From positions 1-38,782 of the forward strand of contig VGXI01000008.1 in the NCBI GenBank assembly GCA_016873475.1: 38,782 nucleotides of DNA. Reading direction: 5' to 3'. The DNA comes from a bacterium. GTDB lineage: Bacteria; Krumholzibacteriota; Krumholzibacteriia; JACNKJ01. Shown here piece by piece: positions 15,662-27,473 of the stretch (the stretch's first letter is position 1; each line of letters opens with the position of its first letter). The position numbers and the translations under genes were made by a program. Under the pieces are notes generated by a model. That model was not told the origin of the DNA. It saw nothing but the letters and a program-made list of their open reading frames with translations, and did no database searches.

Positions 15662-16134
15662 TGCTTTCCCCCTTCCGAGTCGCTGCGGGCCGGCGCGCAG
15701 CGCGCGCCCGGGCCCACGGTTAGCGTCAGTTCGCCGGCGCGGATCACGCCGAATTCTTCGAAGGCGCCGTCCAGGTAGGCCAGCACCGCCGCGCCGCGGC
15801 CGCCCTCACGCGCGTCGCCGCCGAGGCGGTCGCGCAAGCCGAGCGCGATGAGGACCAGCGCCGCCGCCACGAGCGCGGTCGCGCCCAGCGGCCGCCAGCG
15901 GCGAGCCGGCGCCGCGGACTCCGCGGCTGCGCTCAGGATCGCCGCACGCAGCGCGGCCGGCGGCTGCTGCGCCGCCAGTCCCTGCAGCGCCGTCCGCAGG
16001 CCTCGCCGCGCGACGACCGCCTCCGCGCAGTGCGGGCAGGCCGCGCGGTGCATCTCGCAGGCCGCCGCATCCGCGGCGGAGAGCTCGCCGTCGAGCCAGG
16101 CCTCGAGCTGCTGGGCGAAGTCCTCACAGCGCAT
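15658..16134 (-). CDS. Anti-sigma factor with zinc-finger domain and one membrane helix
   Basis: The 158-aa protein begins MRCEDFAQQLEAWLDGELSAADAAACEMHRAACPHC, the zf-HC2/ZAS signature with H29 and C33-x2-C36 as metal ligands. One membrane helix follows (LGATALVAAALVLIALGL), then a short outer domain of about 55 residues. Such proteins hold an ECF sigma factor at the membrane until a signal arrives. The gene overlaps the end of the sigma gene by 11 bases and the start of the exported protein gene by four. That order (sigma, anti-sigma, exported protein) is standard for an envelope-stress switch. Confidence 0.88.
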   Translation of the reverse strand: MRCEDFAQQLEAWLDGELSAADAAACEMHRAACPHCAEAVVARRGLRTALQGLAAQQPPAALRAAILSAAAESAAPARRWRPLGATALVAAALVLIALGLRDRLGGDAREGGRGAAVLAYLDGAFEEFGVIRAGELTLTVGPGARCAPARSDSEGGKQ

Positions 16135-16660
16135 GGCCGGACCTCCTCAGGTTCTCGCGCAGACGCGCGATCGCCTCGTGCTTGCGGGACGCCACGGTGC
16201 CGGACGGGATGTCCAGCACCGCGGCCACCGTGCGATAGGCCAGCCCCTCGACCTCGCTCAACAAGATTACGCTGCGCTGGGCCTCGGGCAGGGCGGCCAG
16301 GGCGGCCGCGAGCGCGCGGCGGAGCTCCCCCTGCTCGAGCGCCTGGGCCGGCGTGGGGCCGGGACTGGCCGCCGCGTCCGCGACCGCCGGCGCCGGATCG
16401 CGCCAGCGGGCCTCGCTGCGGCCACGCCGCCAGTCGCTCACGAGCAGGTTGCGGGCGATGCGAAAGACGAGGGCCTCGCCCGGCAGGTCGCCGCGACCCA
16501 GCGTGCGGTCCAGGCGCAGGAAGGTCTCCTGGCAGAGATCGCGCGCGCGCTCGGGGTCGCCGGTCTGGGCGCTGAGGAAGCGAAAGACGGCGGCGCCGTG
16601 GCGATCGTAGAGGGCGGCCAGCGCCGCCTGTCTCCTCTCGCCTCGCCCTCGCTCGTCCAT
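16124..16660 (-). CDS. ECF-type RNA polymerase sigma factor
   Basis: The 178-aa protein carries sigma region 2 (LYDRHGAAVFRFLSAQTGDPERARDLCQETFLRLDR, ALVFRIARNLLVSDWRR) and region 4 (ALAALPEAQRSVILLSEVEGLAYRTVAAVLDIPSGTVASRKHEAIARLR). An Ala/Pro linker joins them. Regions 1 and 3 are absent, as expected for ECF factors. ATG 16660 follows GGAGGTGAGG; an in-frame upstream ATG at 16735 lacks this support. It is held by the anti-sigma factor encoded next. The trigger is not evident. Confidence 0.92.
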   Translation of the reverse strand: MDERGRGERRQAALAALYDRHGAAVFRFLSAQTGDPERARDLCQETFLRLDRTLGRGDLPGEALVFRIARNLLVSDWRRGRSEARWRDPAPAVADAAASPGPTPAQALEQGELRRALAAALAALPEAQRSVILLSEVEGLAYRTVAAVLDIPSGTVASRKHEAIARLRENLRRSGHAL

Positions 16661-16744
16661 CGCCTCACCTCCTGTCGCGCCTTCAGCCCTGCAGACGCGC
16701 GAGGGCTTCGCTTCTTCACCGGAATCGGCGGGCATGGGAAAGCC

Positions 16745-16772
16745 CGCACAAGGTCGCTTTCGGCCTTGTGCG
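16745..16772. repeat. Inverted repeat between divergent sigma factor and nadA
   Basis: CGCACAAGG (16745-16753) and CCTTGTGCG (16764-16772) are perfect 9-bp arms around a 10-base spacer, which can itself pair to lengthen the hairpin. It lies in the 157-base gap between divergent starts, so it may be a shared operator or a leader hairpin. No T-run follows on either strand, so it is not a terminator. Confidence 0.6.
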
Positions 16773-16817
16773 CCGTCAAGCGGAGCTTCAGATTAGGGGC
16801 GCCGAGGAGGTGCCGGC

Positions 16818-17780
16818 TTGCCCATACGGCTCGAAGCGAAGCTGTCCGAGATTCCCGCCTGGCTCGACCTGGCAGCCGAGATCCGGCGCCTCAAGGTCGA
16901 GCGCAAGGCCGTGCTGCTCGCCCACTACTACCAGGAAGCGGAGATCCAGGACCTGGCCGACGTGCTCGGCGACAGCCTCGCCCTCGCCCAGGCCGCGCGC
17001 GCCACCGACGCCGAGCTGATCGTCTTCGCGGGCGTGCACTTCATGGCCGAGACGGCGAAGATCCTCAATCCCGAGCGCACGGTGGTCGTGCCCGACCTCG
17101 CGGCCGGCTGCTCCCTGGCCGACGCCTGCCCGGCGCCCGAGCTCGCGGCCTGGAAGGCGGCGCACCCCGAGCACCTCGTCGTCGCCTACATCAACTGCAC
17201 GGCGGCGACGAAGGCGCTCGCGGACATCATCTGCACCTCGGGCAACGCGGAGAAGGTGGTGAAGAGCCTGCCGCCGGATCGGCCCATCCTCTTCGTGCCG
17301 GACAAGAACCTCGGCGGCTGGCTGAACCGGAAGCTCGGCCTCGCGATGGACCTCTGGCCGGGCACCTGCATCGTCCACGAGACCTTCAGCGAGCGCAAGC
17401 TGATCGAGGCGAAGCTCGCGCATCCGGAGGCGCTCTTCATCGCGCATCCGGAGTGCGAGGAGCCCGTGCTGCGGCACGCGGACTTCGTCGGCTCGACGGC
17501 GCGCCTGCTCAGCTTCGTGACGGAGAGCCCGGCGCCGGCCTTCATCGTCGGCACGGAGACGGGCATCCTCCACCAGATGAAGAAGCGGGCGCCGGGCAAG
17601 ACCTTCTACTCGGCGCCCTACGAAGAGGGTGGCTGCGCCTGCAACGAGTGCCCGCATATGAAACTGAACACGCTCGAGAAGCTCTATCTGTGCCTGCGCG
17701 ACGTCGAGCCGCGCATCGAGATGGACGAGGCCCTGCGCCGCGCGGCGCTCGCGCCGCTCGAGCGTATGCTGGCGCTCTGA
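16818..17780 (+). CDS. nadA: Quinolinate synthase A
   Basis: The 320-aa enzyme condenses iminoaspartate with dihydroxyacetone phosphate to quinolinate, in NAD synthesis, using a 4Fe-4S cluster. Markers are [63 protein letters not shown] with C98, [11 protein letters not shown] with C213, and [18 protein letters not shown] near the end. C98, C213 and one of the last cysteines would bind the cluster. The start is TTG 16818, seven bases after GAGGAGG, and the next codons match the family N-terminus. nadB and nadC are not in the window. Confidence 0.95.
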   Translation: MPIRLEAKLSEIPAWLDLAAEIRRLKVERKAVLLAHYYQEAEIQDLADVLGDSLALAQAARATDAELIVFAGVHFMAETAKILNPERTVVVPDLAAGCSLADACPAPELAAWKAAHPEHLVVAYINCTAATKALADIICTSGNAEKVVKSLPPDRPILFVPDKNLGGWLNRKLGLAMDLWPGTCIVHETFSERKLIEAKLAHPEALFIAHPECEEPVLRHADFVGSTARLLSFVTESPAPAFIVGTETGILHQMKKRAPGKTFYSAPYEEGGCACNECPHMKLNTLEKLYLCLRDVEPRIEMDEALRRAALAPLERMLAL

Positions 17781-17789
17781 GCCAGTCCC

Positions 17790-18149
17790 CTACTCCGCGT
17801 ACTTCACGCTGCACCCGTAGGGCCGCGTCTCCGCCGTGGCCACCGGCTTGCCCGCGAGAACGGCCTCGAGCGCCGCGGCGACGTAGTTGGTCTCGCCCAC
17901 GGGACCGCCGGGATTGGGGGCATCGTCGATCGCGCCCTGGTAGCGCAGCCTGCCGTCCGCGCCGATCAGGAAAAGATGCGGCGTCGTCTTGGCGCCGTAG
18001 GCCTTGCCCACCGCGCCCGACTCGTCGAGCAGCACGGGGAAGCTGAGCGCGAGGTCCTTCGCCGCCTCACCCACCGTGAGGGCGGCGGCGGGCTGGGCGC
18101 TGGCGAGCAAGCCGCAGGCGAAGAGGAAAGCAGGCAGGCTGTGGTGGAT
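17790..18149 (-). pseudogene. Degraded exported redoxin: CxxC half deleted, no normal start codon
   Basis: The readable frame gives HHSLPAFLFACGLLASA, which looks like a signal or lipoprotein leader, running straight into LTVGEAAKDLALSFPVLLD, AVGKAYGAKTTPHLFLIG and ETRPYGCSVKYAE. The latter pieces are the C-terminal half of a thioredoxin-like redoxin family of about 190 residues. The N-terminal half, with the catalytic CxxC, is absent. A TGA lies two codons upstream of the leader. The best-placed start, after GGAG, would be ATC 18149; TTG 18110 is the first ordinary start codon and would cut the leader. It follows the DsbD-like gene by three bases and was probably its redox partner. Confidence 0.65.
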
Positions 18150-18152
18150 CGA

Positions 18153-19040
18153 TCACTCCTTGGGTCGCTCCGCCGTCGGCGGAGCAGCGGTTGGATCCGC
18201 CGGCGGCGGATCGAGGGGGTGATCGAGAAAATAGTGCCGGCGCTCGCCCATCACTAGCTCGGCGAGAACGCCGCGCAGGGCCCCGCGGGCGAGCGCGCCG
18301 TGCGCGAGGCGAAGATTGAGGCGCTCGCCGATGGCCTCGCCGTCAGCCAGCGGATTGAGCAGCTCGACGCAGTCCGCCGCCGGGTAGAAGGCGAGCGAGC
18401 GAGCCCCGGGGAGCTCAACGAGTACGCCGCTTTCGCCGCGCTCGATGCGCAGCCCGGCCTCACCCACACGCAGTGGCAGCGGCAGGTCGGCACGGACCTG
18501 GGCAATCAGCCCGTCGGCGGCCGAGGGCTGGGCCGGTGCGCCGTGCAGGCAGTGGGGAAGCTGCAGGCTCAGCGAGTCGCTGCCGAAGCGGCAGGCCTCG
18601 AGGCAGGCCACCCAGTCGACGTGCCCGGTGATGCTGAGGAAGTCGCCGGGCGGCAGCGGGTCCGGCAGACGCAGCGCGGTCGTGAGGAGCAGCCGGCCCG
18701 TGTAGATGTGATCGAGGAGCTTGCCCCGCAAGAGGTGGCGCTCGGGCGCCGGCCAGCGCCAGTCCTCGAGGAAGACGACGCCCGGCGGCAAGCTGAGCTG
18801 GATCTGGGGCGCGAGGCCCGTGTCGTTGCGCCCGTTCCAGTAGAGGTGCCAGCCGGCGGCAGGCTCCAGGAGCACGCCGAGCAGCAGGGTGTCGCCGGCC
18901 GCCGCCCCCTGCCGCGAGGCGAGCAGACGGCTGCGCACTGGCGGCGCAGAAGCGACGGCCGGGGCCTCGGCCGCGCGCGGGGCCGGCGGGGGGCCGGCCG
19001 TCAGCATGAAGAGCAAGCAAAACAACAACTTGCCGTGCAT
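18153..19040 (-). CDS. Exported DsbD N-terminal-domain protein
   Basis: The 295-aa product starts MHGKLLFCLLFMLTAGPPPAPRA (signal peptide). The DsbD-alpha/ScsB-type domain follows: GWHLYWNGRNDTGLAPQIQLSLPPGVVFLEDWRWPAPERH, LPPGDFLSITGHVDWVACLEACRFG. The Cys pair in CLEAC corresponds to the conserved pair of that family. In full DsbD this domain passes electrons from the membrane part to periplasmic thiol proteins. Here the membrane and thioredoxin parts are missing, so it may act with a separate CcdA/DsbD. The C-terminal tail is Pro/Ala-rich. GGGGACG precedes ATG 19040. Confidence 0.8.
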   Translation of the reverse strand: MHGKLLFCLLFMLTAGPPPAPRAAEAPAVASAPPVRSRLLASRQGAAAGDTLLLGVLLEPAAGWHLYWNGRNDTGLAPQIQLSLPPGVVFLEDWRWPAPERHLLRGKLLDHIYTGRLLLTTALRLPDPLPPGDFLSITGHVDWVACLEACRFGSDSLSLQLPHCLHGAPAQPSAADGLIAQVRADLPLPLRVGEAGLRIERGESGVLVELPGARSLAFYPAADCVELLNPLADGEAIGERLNLRLAHGALARGALRGVLAELVMGERRHYFLDHPLDPPPADPTAAPPTAERPKE

Positions 19041-19101
19041 GTTCGTCCCCTTTGGCGGGGGAGTCTACGCGCTTCCGCGCGACCTGACAAGGCCGCCGCC
19101 C

Positions 19102-19131
19102 TTGTGGGCCGAGGCGGCAAACTGGTAAGAT
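19102..19131 (+). promoter_or_regulatory. Candidate promoter of the exported protein at 19177
   Basis: TTGTGG (19102-19107), 18 bases and TAAGAT (19126-19131) precede ATG 19177 by 45 bases. Both hexamers are partial matches. Confidence 0.3.
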
Positions 19132-19176
19132 TGAGCTTTCACCACCCCGATCCATCCGACGCGAGGACTAGACACC

Positions 19177-19689
19177 ATGAGACACCGCAACCTGCGCCGC
19201 CTTGCGATCGCCTTGCCGCTGCTCCTGGCCGCGGCCACGGCCGGCGCCGCCCTGCCGGACGGCAAGATCCTGGTCATCCAGGCCACCGCCATCGAGGGCC
19301 TCGCGGCCGTCGAGGGTGAGATCGACAGCACCTTCACGACGAGCTATGCGGTCGACGCGGGTCGTCTGAGCATCGACCGGAAAGCCCTCGGCAACCTGGA
19401 GGGCGTCCAGGCCCTCTTCCTCGTCGAGCATCGACTGGACCAGGCCGCCCGCGGAGGCCTGAACCGGCGCTTCAGCCAGGATGTCCGCGCCCTCAGGGGC
19501 GGCGACATCCGCCTGGACCTGCTGCCCAAGCTCGAGCTCGAGTACCAGCTCGCCGAGCTGGACGGCCGCCCGGCCCTGGCCGGTGACGGCGGCCGCATCT
19601 TCGCCGAGGAGGGCGCGAACGGGCCCTACCTCGTCTGGCGCATCGACGGCCTCGCGCTGGTGGACCGGGACGCCATCACCCTCCGCTAG
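19177..19689 (+). CDS. Exported protein of unknown function
   Basis: The 170-aa product starts MRHRNLRRLAIALPLLLAAATAGA, a clear signal peptide. The mature part begins ALPDGKILVIQATAIEGLAAVEGEID and continues with charged, probably beta-rich sequence (LSIDRKALGNLEGVQALFLVE, DIRLDLLPKLELEYQLAELDG). No known domain or catalytic motif was recognised. The gene stands alone, with its own candidate promoter and a strong terminator, so it is a single-gene unit. Location is probably periplasmic. Confidence 0.75.
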   Translation: MRHRNLRRLAIALPLLLAAATAGAALPDGKILVIQATAIEGLAAVEGEIDSTFTTSYAVDAGRLSIDRKALGNLEGVQALFLVEHRLDQAARGGLNRRFSQDVRALRGGDIRLDLLPKLELEYQLAELDGRPALAGDGGRIFAEEGANGPYLVWRIDGLALVDRDAITLR

Positions 19690-19708
19690 CGACGACAGGC
19701 CCCAAGCA

Positions 19709-19747
19709 CGGAGGCCCCGGCTCGCTCGCCGGGGCCTCCGTCTTTTT
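19709..19747 (+). terminator. Intrinsic terminator after the exported protein gene
   Basis: CGGAGGCCCCGGC and GCCGGGGCCTCCG form a perfect 13-bp stem with a six-base loop, followed by TCTTTTT. It begins 20 bases after the stop at 19689. The minus strand has no T-run, so it does not serve the atp operon. Confidence 0.92.
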
Positions 19748-19772
19748 GGATTGATCGTGCGCACAGCGCGGC

Positions 19773-22360
<2,588 letters not shown>

Positions 22361-22367
22361 CGCTGAT

Positions 22368-23879
<1,512 letters not shown>

Positions 23880-23880
23880 C

Positions 23881-24435
23881 TCATTCCTTTCCCAGCGGGG
23901 CCGTCAGCAACTGGTCCCGCAGGCGGCCCAGGCGTGTCCTGAGGCTGCCGTCAACGGTTTGATCGGCGAGGTGCAGCACCATGCCGGCCAGCAGCGCATC
24001 GTCGGTCGCCGTCTCCAGGAGGACGGTGGCGCCGAGGCGGCGGCTCAGCGCGGTCTCGATCCGCTCACGCTCGGCCGCGCCCAGCGCCCGCGCGCTGACC
24101 AGGCGGCCGCGCAGGCGCTGCTCGCGCTCGTCGAGCAGGCGCCGGAACATGGCGAGGACGCTGCCGAGCAGCGGCTCGCGGTGCCGGCGCAGGAGGGCGA
24201 CGAGGAAGCGCAGGGTGAGCGGCGAGGCGGCCTCGGCGAGCAGCCGCGCAAGCGCGCGCTGCTTCTGGGCGACGCCGAGCTCGGGCGACTCGAGCAGGCG
24301 GCGGAACTCGGGGCTCTCGGCCCAGAGCGACTCGAGCGTCTCGAGGTCGGCGACGACGGCCGGAACCTCGCCCCGCTCGACCGCGAGTTCGAGCAGGGCG
24401 GCCGCGTAGACCCGGGCGATGGCCGCGTGTCTCAC
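23881..24435 (-). CDS. atpH: ATP synthase subunit delta
   Basis: The 184-aa stator subunit (OSCP type) links the top of F1 to the b subunits. It starts [24 protein letters not shown] and ends with the typical [45 protein letters not shown]. The segment [40 protein letters not shown] is also characteristic. It overlaps atpF by four bases. Confidence 0.94.
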   Translation of the reverse strand: MRHAAIARVYAAALLELAVERGEVPAVVADLETLESLWAESPEFRRLLESPELGVAQKQRALARLLAEAASPLTLRFLVALLRRHREPLLGSVLAMFRRLLDEREQRLRGRLVSARALGAAERERIETALSRRLGATVLLETATDDALLAGMVLHLADQTVDGSLRTRLGRLRDQLLTAPLGKE

Positions 24436-24983
24436 GACTTGTCCACCTGACTCATGAACTCACGGGCGAGGCGCTCGTGGTCCGCGTCACTGAGCGAGCG
24501 CTCGAGCAGGCGGCCGGCCACGCGCAGGCTGAGGTCGACGACCTCCGCCCGCAGCGTTTCGCGAGCGCGGTCCGTCTCCAGCTCGATCTCCCGGCGCGCC
24601 GCGGCGACGATCGCGCCTGCCTCCTGCTGCGCCTTGGCGAGCAGCTCCTCCTGCAGCGAGCGTGCCGTGGCCGTGCCCTGGTCGATGAGCTTCTGGGCCT
24701 CCTGGCGGGCGGCGGCGAGCGCGGCCTCCTGCTCGGCGAGCAGGCGCTTGCCCTCGTCGCGCGCCTTCTCGGCGTCGCTGAGCGCGGCCCGGATGTTCCC
24801 CTCCCGGCGGTCGAGGCCGTCCACGATCGGTCCCCAGGCCGTCTTCCGGAGCAGGAAGAGCAGGCCGATGAAGGTGAGGACCGTCCACAGGATGAGGCCC
24901 GGGTCCGGCGTGAGCAGGCCGAACTTGCGCCCGCCCTCGGTGGCGGCGAGGAGGGGAAGCCCGCTGGGAATCAGCTCAAGCAT
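24432..24983 (-). CDS. atpF: ATP synthase subunit b
   Basis: The 183-aa stator stalk has one N-terminal helix (PGLILWTVLTFIGLLFLLRKTAWGPI), then a long charged coiled coil (LDRREGNIRAALSDAEKARDEGKRLLAEQEAAL through the C-terminus). Only one b gene is present, so the stalk is probably a homodimer. It follows atpE by 26 bases. Confidence 0.94.
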   Translation of the reverse strand: MLELIPSGLPLLAATEGGRKFGLLTPDPGLILWTVLTFIGLLFLLRKTAWGPIVDGLDRREGNIRAALSDAEKARDEGKRLLAEQEAALAAARQEAQKLIDQGTATARSLQEELLAKAQQEAGAIVAAARREIELETDRARETLRAEVVDLSLRVAGRLLERSLSDADHERLAREFMSQVDKS

Positions 24984-25009
24984 GACTGGATCCCTTCGAT
25001 TGACTTCGG

Positions 25010-25249
25010 CTACTTGCCTGCGAGCAGGATGCAGATGACCAGCGCGAACAGGCCGATGCCTTCGATGAGCGCCGCGGCCAGGATCATGCCGCCGCGGATG
25101 TCGCCGGCCGCCTCGGGCTGGCGCGCCATCCCTTCCATCGCGGCCGCCGCCAGCTTGCCGATGCCGAAGCCGGCGCCGAAGACGGCGATGCCCGCACCGA
25201 AGCCCGCGGCCAGATGAGCGGCGTTGATCTGAGCGAGAAGCGGAAGCAT
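25010..25249 (-). CDS. atpE: ATP synthase subunit c
   Basis: The 79-aa proteolipid has two membrane helices (AAGFGAGIAVFGAGFGIGKLAAAAMEGMARQPEA and GGMILAAALIEGIGLFALVICILLAG). The loop is RQPEA, and the ion-binding Glu is E63 in ALIEGIG. No Gln/Ser-Thr sodium set is evident, so the enzyme is probably proton-driven. It forms the rotor ring. ATG 25249 gives the family start; upstream in-frame sequence is antisense to other genes. Confidence 0.95.
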   Translation of the reverse strand: MLPLLAQINAAHLAAGFGAGIAVFGAGFGIGKLAAAAMEGMARQPEAAGDIRGGMILAAALIEGIGLFALVICILLAGK

Positions 25250-25302
25250 TGAGAGTCCTCCTGGGTCAGGGTGGGCCGAAGCCCGGTTGCGCGGTCCGGC
25301 GA

Positions 25303-26283
25303 TCAGTGCTCGGGGTGGACCGCCTGGAAGATGAAGATCGTCGACAGGAACGTGAAGATGAAGGCCTGCAGGAAGGCCACGAAGATCTCGAAGGCGCTGA
25401 TCGCGACCGCGCCCGCGAAGGGCAGGACGGAGATGTAGGCGGTCTTGAGCGAGAGGCTGAAGATCAGCCCGAAGAAGGACAGGATGATGATGTGCCCGGC
25501 GATCATGTTGGCGAACAGTCGCACCGTCAGTGCGAAGGGCTTGGTGAACATGCCCATGATCTCGATCGGGATCATGATCGGCACCAGCGGCCAGGGCACG
25601 CCAGGCGGCACGAGCGCTTTCCAGTGGCCGACGAAGCCGTTCTCGCGCATGCCGCTGATCTGGGTGGCGAAGAAAGTGGTCAGGGCGAGCGTGGCGGTCA
25701 CGTTGATGTTGCCGGTGGCGGTGGCCAGCGAGGGCACGAGTCCGAGCAGGTTCGCGAACAGGATGAAGAAGAAGAAGGTGAGCAGCAGCGGCAGGAAGCG
25801 CCGGCCGACCTTCGGGCCCATGATCGTGTAGACGACCTCGTCGCGCAGGAACACGATGATCGCCTCGAAGAAATTCCGCAGGCGGCCCCGGGGCACGAGG
25901 CCGTCCCGGTCGGTCTGCCGCGCGGCGCGCGAGACGAGCAGGGTGAGCAGGATCGCCGCCAGCCAGAGCATGACGACGTGCAGCGATGGCGACGGGTCGA
26001 TCGTCAAGCTGCCGATCTTGAAGCTGGGCAGGTGGAGGTGCTCGGCGAGGTTCCACTTCAGCGAGTGGGTCAGTTCCCAGTAGTCCCGGTTGAGGACGTG
26101 GCCGAGCGGATCGAGGGCGGCGCCGTGACCGGCGCCGTGCTCGGCGGCCTGCTCGACGAGATGCTCGGCCGCCGCGACGGCGTGCTCGGCAGTCGCGGCG
26201 TGCGCCAGCGTGTCCACGGTGGCCGGGGCGTGACCGGCTGCCGCGTGGCCGCCCGCTTGCGCGCTGGCCAGGAGGATGTGCAT
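25303..26283 (-). CDS. atpB: ATP synthase subunit a, with Ala/His-rich N-terminal extension
   Basis: The 326-aa channel subunit has the essential Arg in FALTVRLFANMIAGHIIILSFFGLIFS and the helices FLPLLLTFFFFILFANLLGLVP and FVAFLQAFIFTFLSTIFIFQAVHPEH. The first 75 or so residues, rich in Ala and His (AAAGHAPATVDTLAHAATAEHAV), precede the conserved HVLNRDYWEL. They are an extension facing outside. Similar long N-termini are seen in Bacteroidetes/Chlorobi-type a subunits. ATG 26283 overlaps the atpI stop by one base. Confidence 0.95.
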   Translation of the reverse strand: MHILLASAQAGGHAAAGHAPATVDTLAHAATAEHAVAAAEHLVEQAAEHGAGHGAALDPLGHVLNRDYWELTHSLKWNLAEHLHLPSFKIGSLTIDPSPSLHVVMLWLAAILLTLLVSRAARQTDRDGLVPRGRLRNFFEAIIVFLRDEVVYTIMGPKVGRRFLPLLLTFFFFILFANLLGLVPSLATATGNINVTATLALTTFFATQISGMRENGFVGHWKALVPPGVPWPLVPIMIPIEIMGMFTKPFALTVRLFANMIAGHIIILSFFGLIFSLSLKTAYISVLPFAGAVAISAFEIFVAFLQAFIFTFLSTIFIFQAVHPEH

Positions 26284-26687
26284 CACTGTCTCGCTCCGGT
26301 CTTGCCCGGCGCTCGCCGCTGCGCCTCGCGCGAGAGCGCCCAGGCTTCGAGCGCGATCGCGAAGGGGTAGCTCAAGGCCACCGCGACGAGAAAGGCACGC
26401 AGTTCCCAGTCCGTGGCGCCCCAGACCGCCAAGCCGAGCGTGGCCAGCAGGAGGACGCGCAACAGCAGTCCCATGAAGTAGGCCCGCAAGAAGCTGAGAC
26501 TCGCCCCTCGCAGCGCCTGGCGCAGCAGCAGGAAGCTCGTGGCGACGGCAAGCAGCACCGCGATGAGGCCCGCGCTCGCCCCGTCGCGACGGGCGGGCTC
26601 AGCCGCGAGCAGCAGCCGCACGGCCACCAGGGCGATCAGCAGCAGGGCCGCGAGCCCGGACAGCATGATCCCCGCGGGGCGTCTCAC
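26283..26687 (-). CDS. atpI: AtpI-type membrane protein of the ATP synthase operon
   Basis: The 134-aa protein has four hydrophobic segments: IMLSGLAALLLIALVAVRLLLAA, GLIAVLLAVATSFLLLRQAL, AYFMGLLLRVLLLATLGLAVWGA and AFLVAVALSYPFAIALEAWAL. Size and position match AtpI, which helps assemble the c ring. The sequence is poorly conserved, so the name rests partly on gene order. It overlaps atpZ by four bases and atpB by one. Confidence 0.7.
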   Translation of the reverse strand: MRRPAGIMLSGLAALLLIALVAVRLLLAAEPARRDGASAGLIAVLLAVATSFLLLRQALRGASLSFLRAYFMGLLLRVLLLATLGLAVWGATDWELRAFLVAVALSYPFAIALEAWALSREAQRRAPGKTGARQ

Positions 26688-26977
26688 GGCAGCTTCGATT
26701 CCCCTTCCCTCCCGGCGGCATTGCCTGCTCGCGAGCGCGACTGTTCCTGGATCACCTGGCGATAGACCCAGAGGAAGCCGCCGACCGCTCCGAGCCCCAC
26801 GCCGAGCAAGGTGAAGAGGGGCAAGGTCCCCAGCTTCCCGTCAAGCCACCAGCCGCCGAGACCGTAGAGCGCCACCGCGGCGCCATAGGTCAGACCGACG
26901 TGGACCAGCGAGAGCGCACTTGCGTCCCGCCCCCGGCCCGCGAGCAGGCGTCTGGTCCACCGGTGCAGTCGCCCCAT
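26684..26977 (-). CDS. atpZ: AtpZ/AtpI-family small membrane protein
   Basis: The 97-aa protein has two helices (LVHVGLTYGAAVALYGLGGWWLDGKLG, FTLLGVGLGAVGGFLWVYRQVIQ). The G-x-W-LD-x-KLGT signature is typical of AtpZ (the putative F0F1-ATPase subunit family linked to Mg2+/Ca2+ handling). It is the first gene of the operon, about 44 bases after the predicted transcription start, and ends in an overlap with atpI. Confidence 0.85.
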   Translation of the reverse strand: MGRLHRWTRRLLAGRGRDASALSLVHVGLTYGAAVALYGLGGWWLDGKLGTLPLFTLLGVGLGAVGGFLWVYRQVIQEQSRSRAGNAAGREGESKLP

Positions 26978-27027
26978 GGCTCAGGCCCTGTGGGTGTGTT
27001 GCGGAGTGGGTTTGTCGGAGCGCGGAC

Positions 27028-27056
27028 AGGATAGCCGCGGCCCCAGCCGGAATCAA
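27028..27056 (-). promoter_or_regulatory. Promoter of the atp operon
   Basis: On the minus strand TTGATT (27056-27051), 17 bases and TATCCT (27033-27028) fit a sigma-70 promoter just before atpZ. It follows the terminator at 27120-27091, so the atp operon is insulated from the small-peptide unit upstream. Confidence 0.5.
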
Positions 27057-27090
27057 GCAGGGAATGCGGAAATTGTCACAAGCACTGGCA

Positions 27091-27120
27091 GCAAAAGGGC
27101 CTGCCCAAAGGAGCAGGCCC
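27091..27120 (-). terminator. Intrinsic terminator of the small-peptide unit
   Basis: On the minus strand GGGCCTGC and GCAGGCCC form a perfect 8-bp stem with an eight-base loop, followed by TTTTGCT. It is 67 bases after the stop of the third small frame and well upstream of the atp promoter. It therefore marks the end of a transcript coming from 27758. Confidence 0.8.
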
Positions 27121-27187
27121 TCGACGTGACTGCAGGCAAGACGGTGGCGATTCCACCCGTGGCTGATGAGTCCTCGGGAGATGCTGG

Positions 27188-27316
27188 TCAGCCGGTCCAG
27201 CGCACCTTTGCAGGCGCCAGGGTCAGCATGCCCAGCAGTTTCAGAAGAGCGAGCAGCGATCCGGAGCCCTTGTTTGCCCGCGTTCCGCTGCGGCTCTTGA
27301 TCCACCGTCTCCTCAA
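27188..27316 (-). CDS. Possible third small membrane peptide (42 aa)
   Basis: A TTG at 27316 lies six bases after GGGAGG and opens a 42-codon frame. The peptide starts with a basic segment (LRRRWIKSRSGTRANKGSG), continues as a hydrophobic helix (SLLALLKLLGMLTLAPA) and ends KVRWTG. It looks like a signal or membrane peptide ending in basic residues plus Trp, as the two TKTWW peptides do. It is the last frame before the terminator at 27120. Against it are the TTG start and its short length. No overlap with another supported gene exists. Confidence 0.4.
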   Translation of the reverse strand: MRRRWIKSRSGTRANKGSGSLLALLKLLGMLTLAPAKVRWTG

Positions 27317-27345
27317 CGCCGGCCTCCCTAGTTTTTCTCGCGATC

Positions 27346-27372
27346 CCGGCCTTCCCAAGGCGGGAAGGCCGG
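27346..27372. repeat. Perfect 11-bp inverted repeat in the small-peptide transcript
   Basis: CCGGCCTTCCC and GGGAAGGCCGG enclose a five-base loop. No T-run follows on either strand. A second stem, GCCGGAA/TTCCGGC, lies at 27408-27425. In the RNA these would sit between the second and third small frames and may affect processing or stability. The rest of 27317-27473 holds nothing else I can name. Confidence 0.6.
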
Positions 27373-27473
27373 AGCCATGACATCCAGTGAACTACCCTCG
27401 CAGAAGAGCCGGAACTGCTTCCGGCCCGGGTTCCGCTCGAACCGGGGGGAACGAGGCGGAAGTCGGGGGCGAC

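Noticed and set aside
12824-15778. Long plus-strand open frame opposite the membrane operon
   Set aside because: The translation is His/Arg/Asp-rich without family traits, while the minus strand encodes clear signal peptides and membrane helices with good ribosome sites.
27163-27180. Hammerhead-ribozyme-like CTGATGAGTCC
   Set aside because: The conserved GAAA after stem II is absent and no matching stem I/III arrangement could be drawn.
27346-27372. Strong hairpin considered as a terminator
   Set aside because: No T-run follows on either strand, so it is listed only as an inverted repeat.
26841-27383. Minus-strand frame joining the gap to atpZ-overlapping sequence
   Set aside because: It crosses a strong terminator and the atp promoter, has no ribosome site, and its protein looks random.
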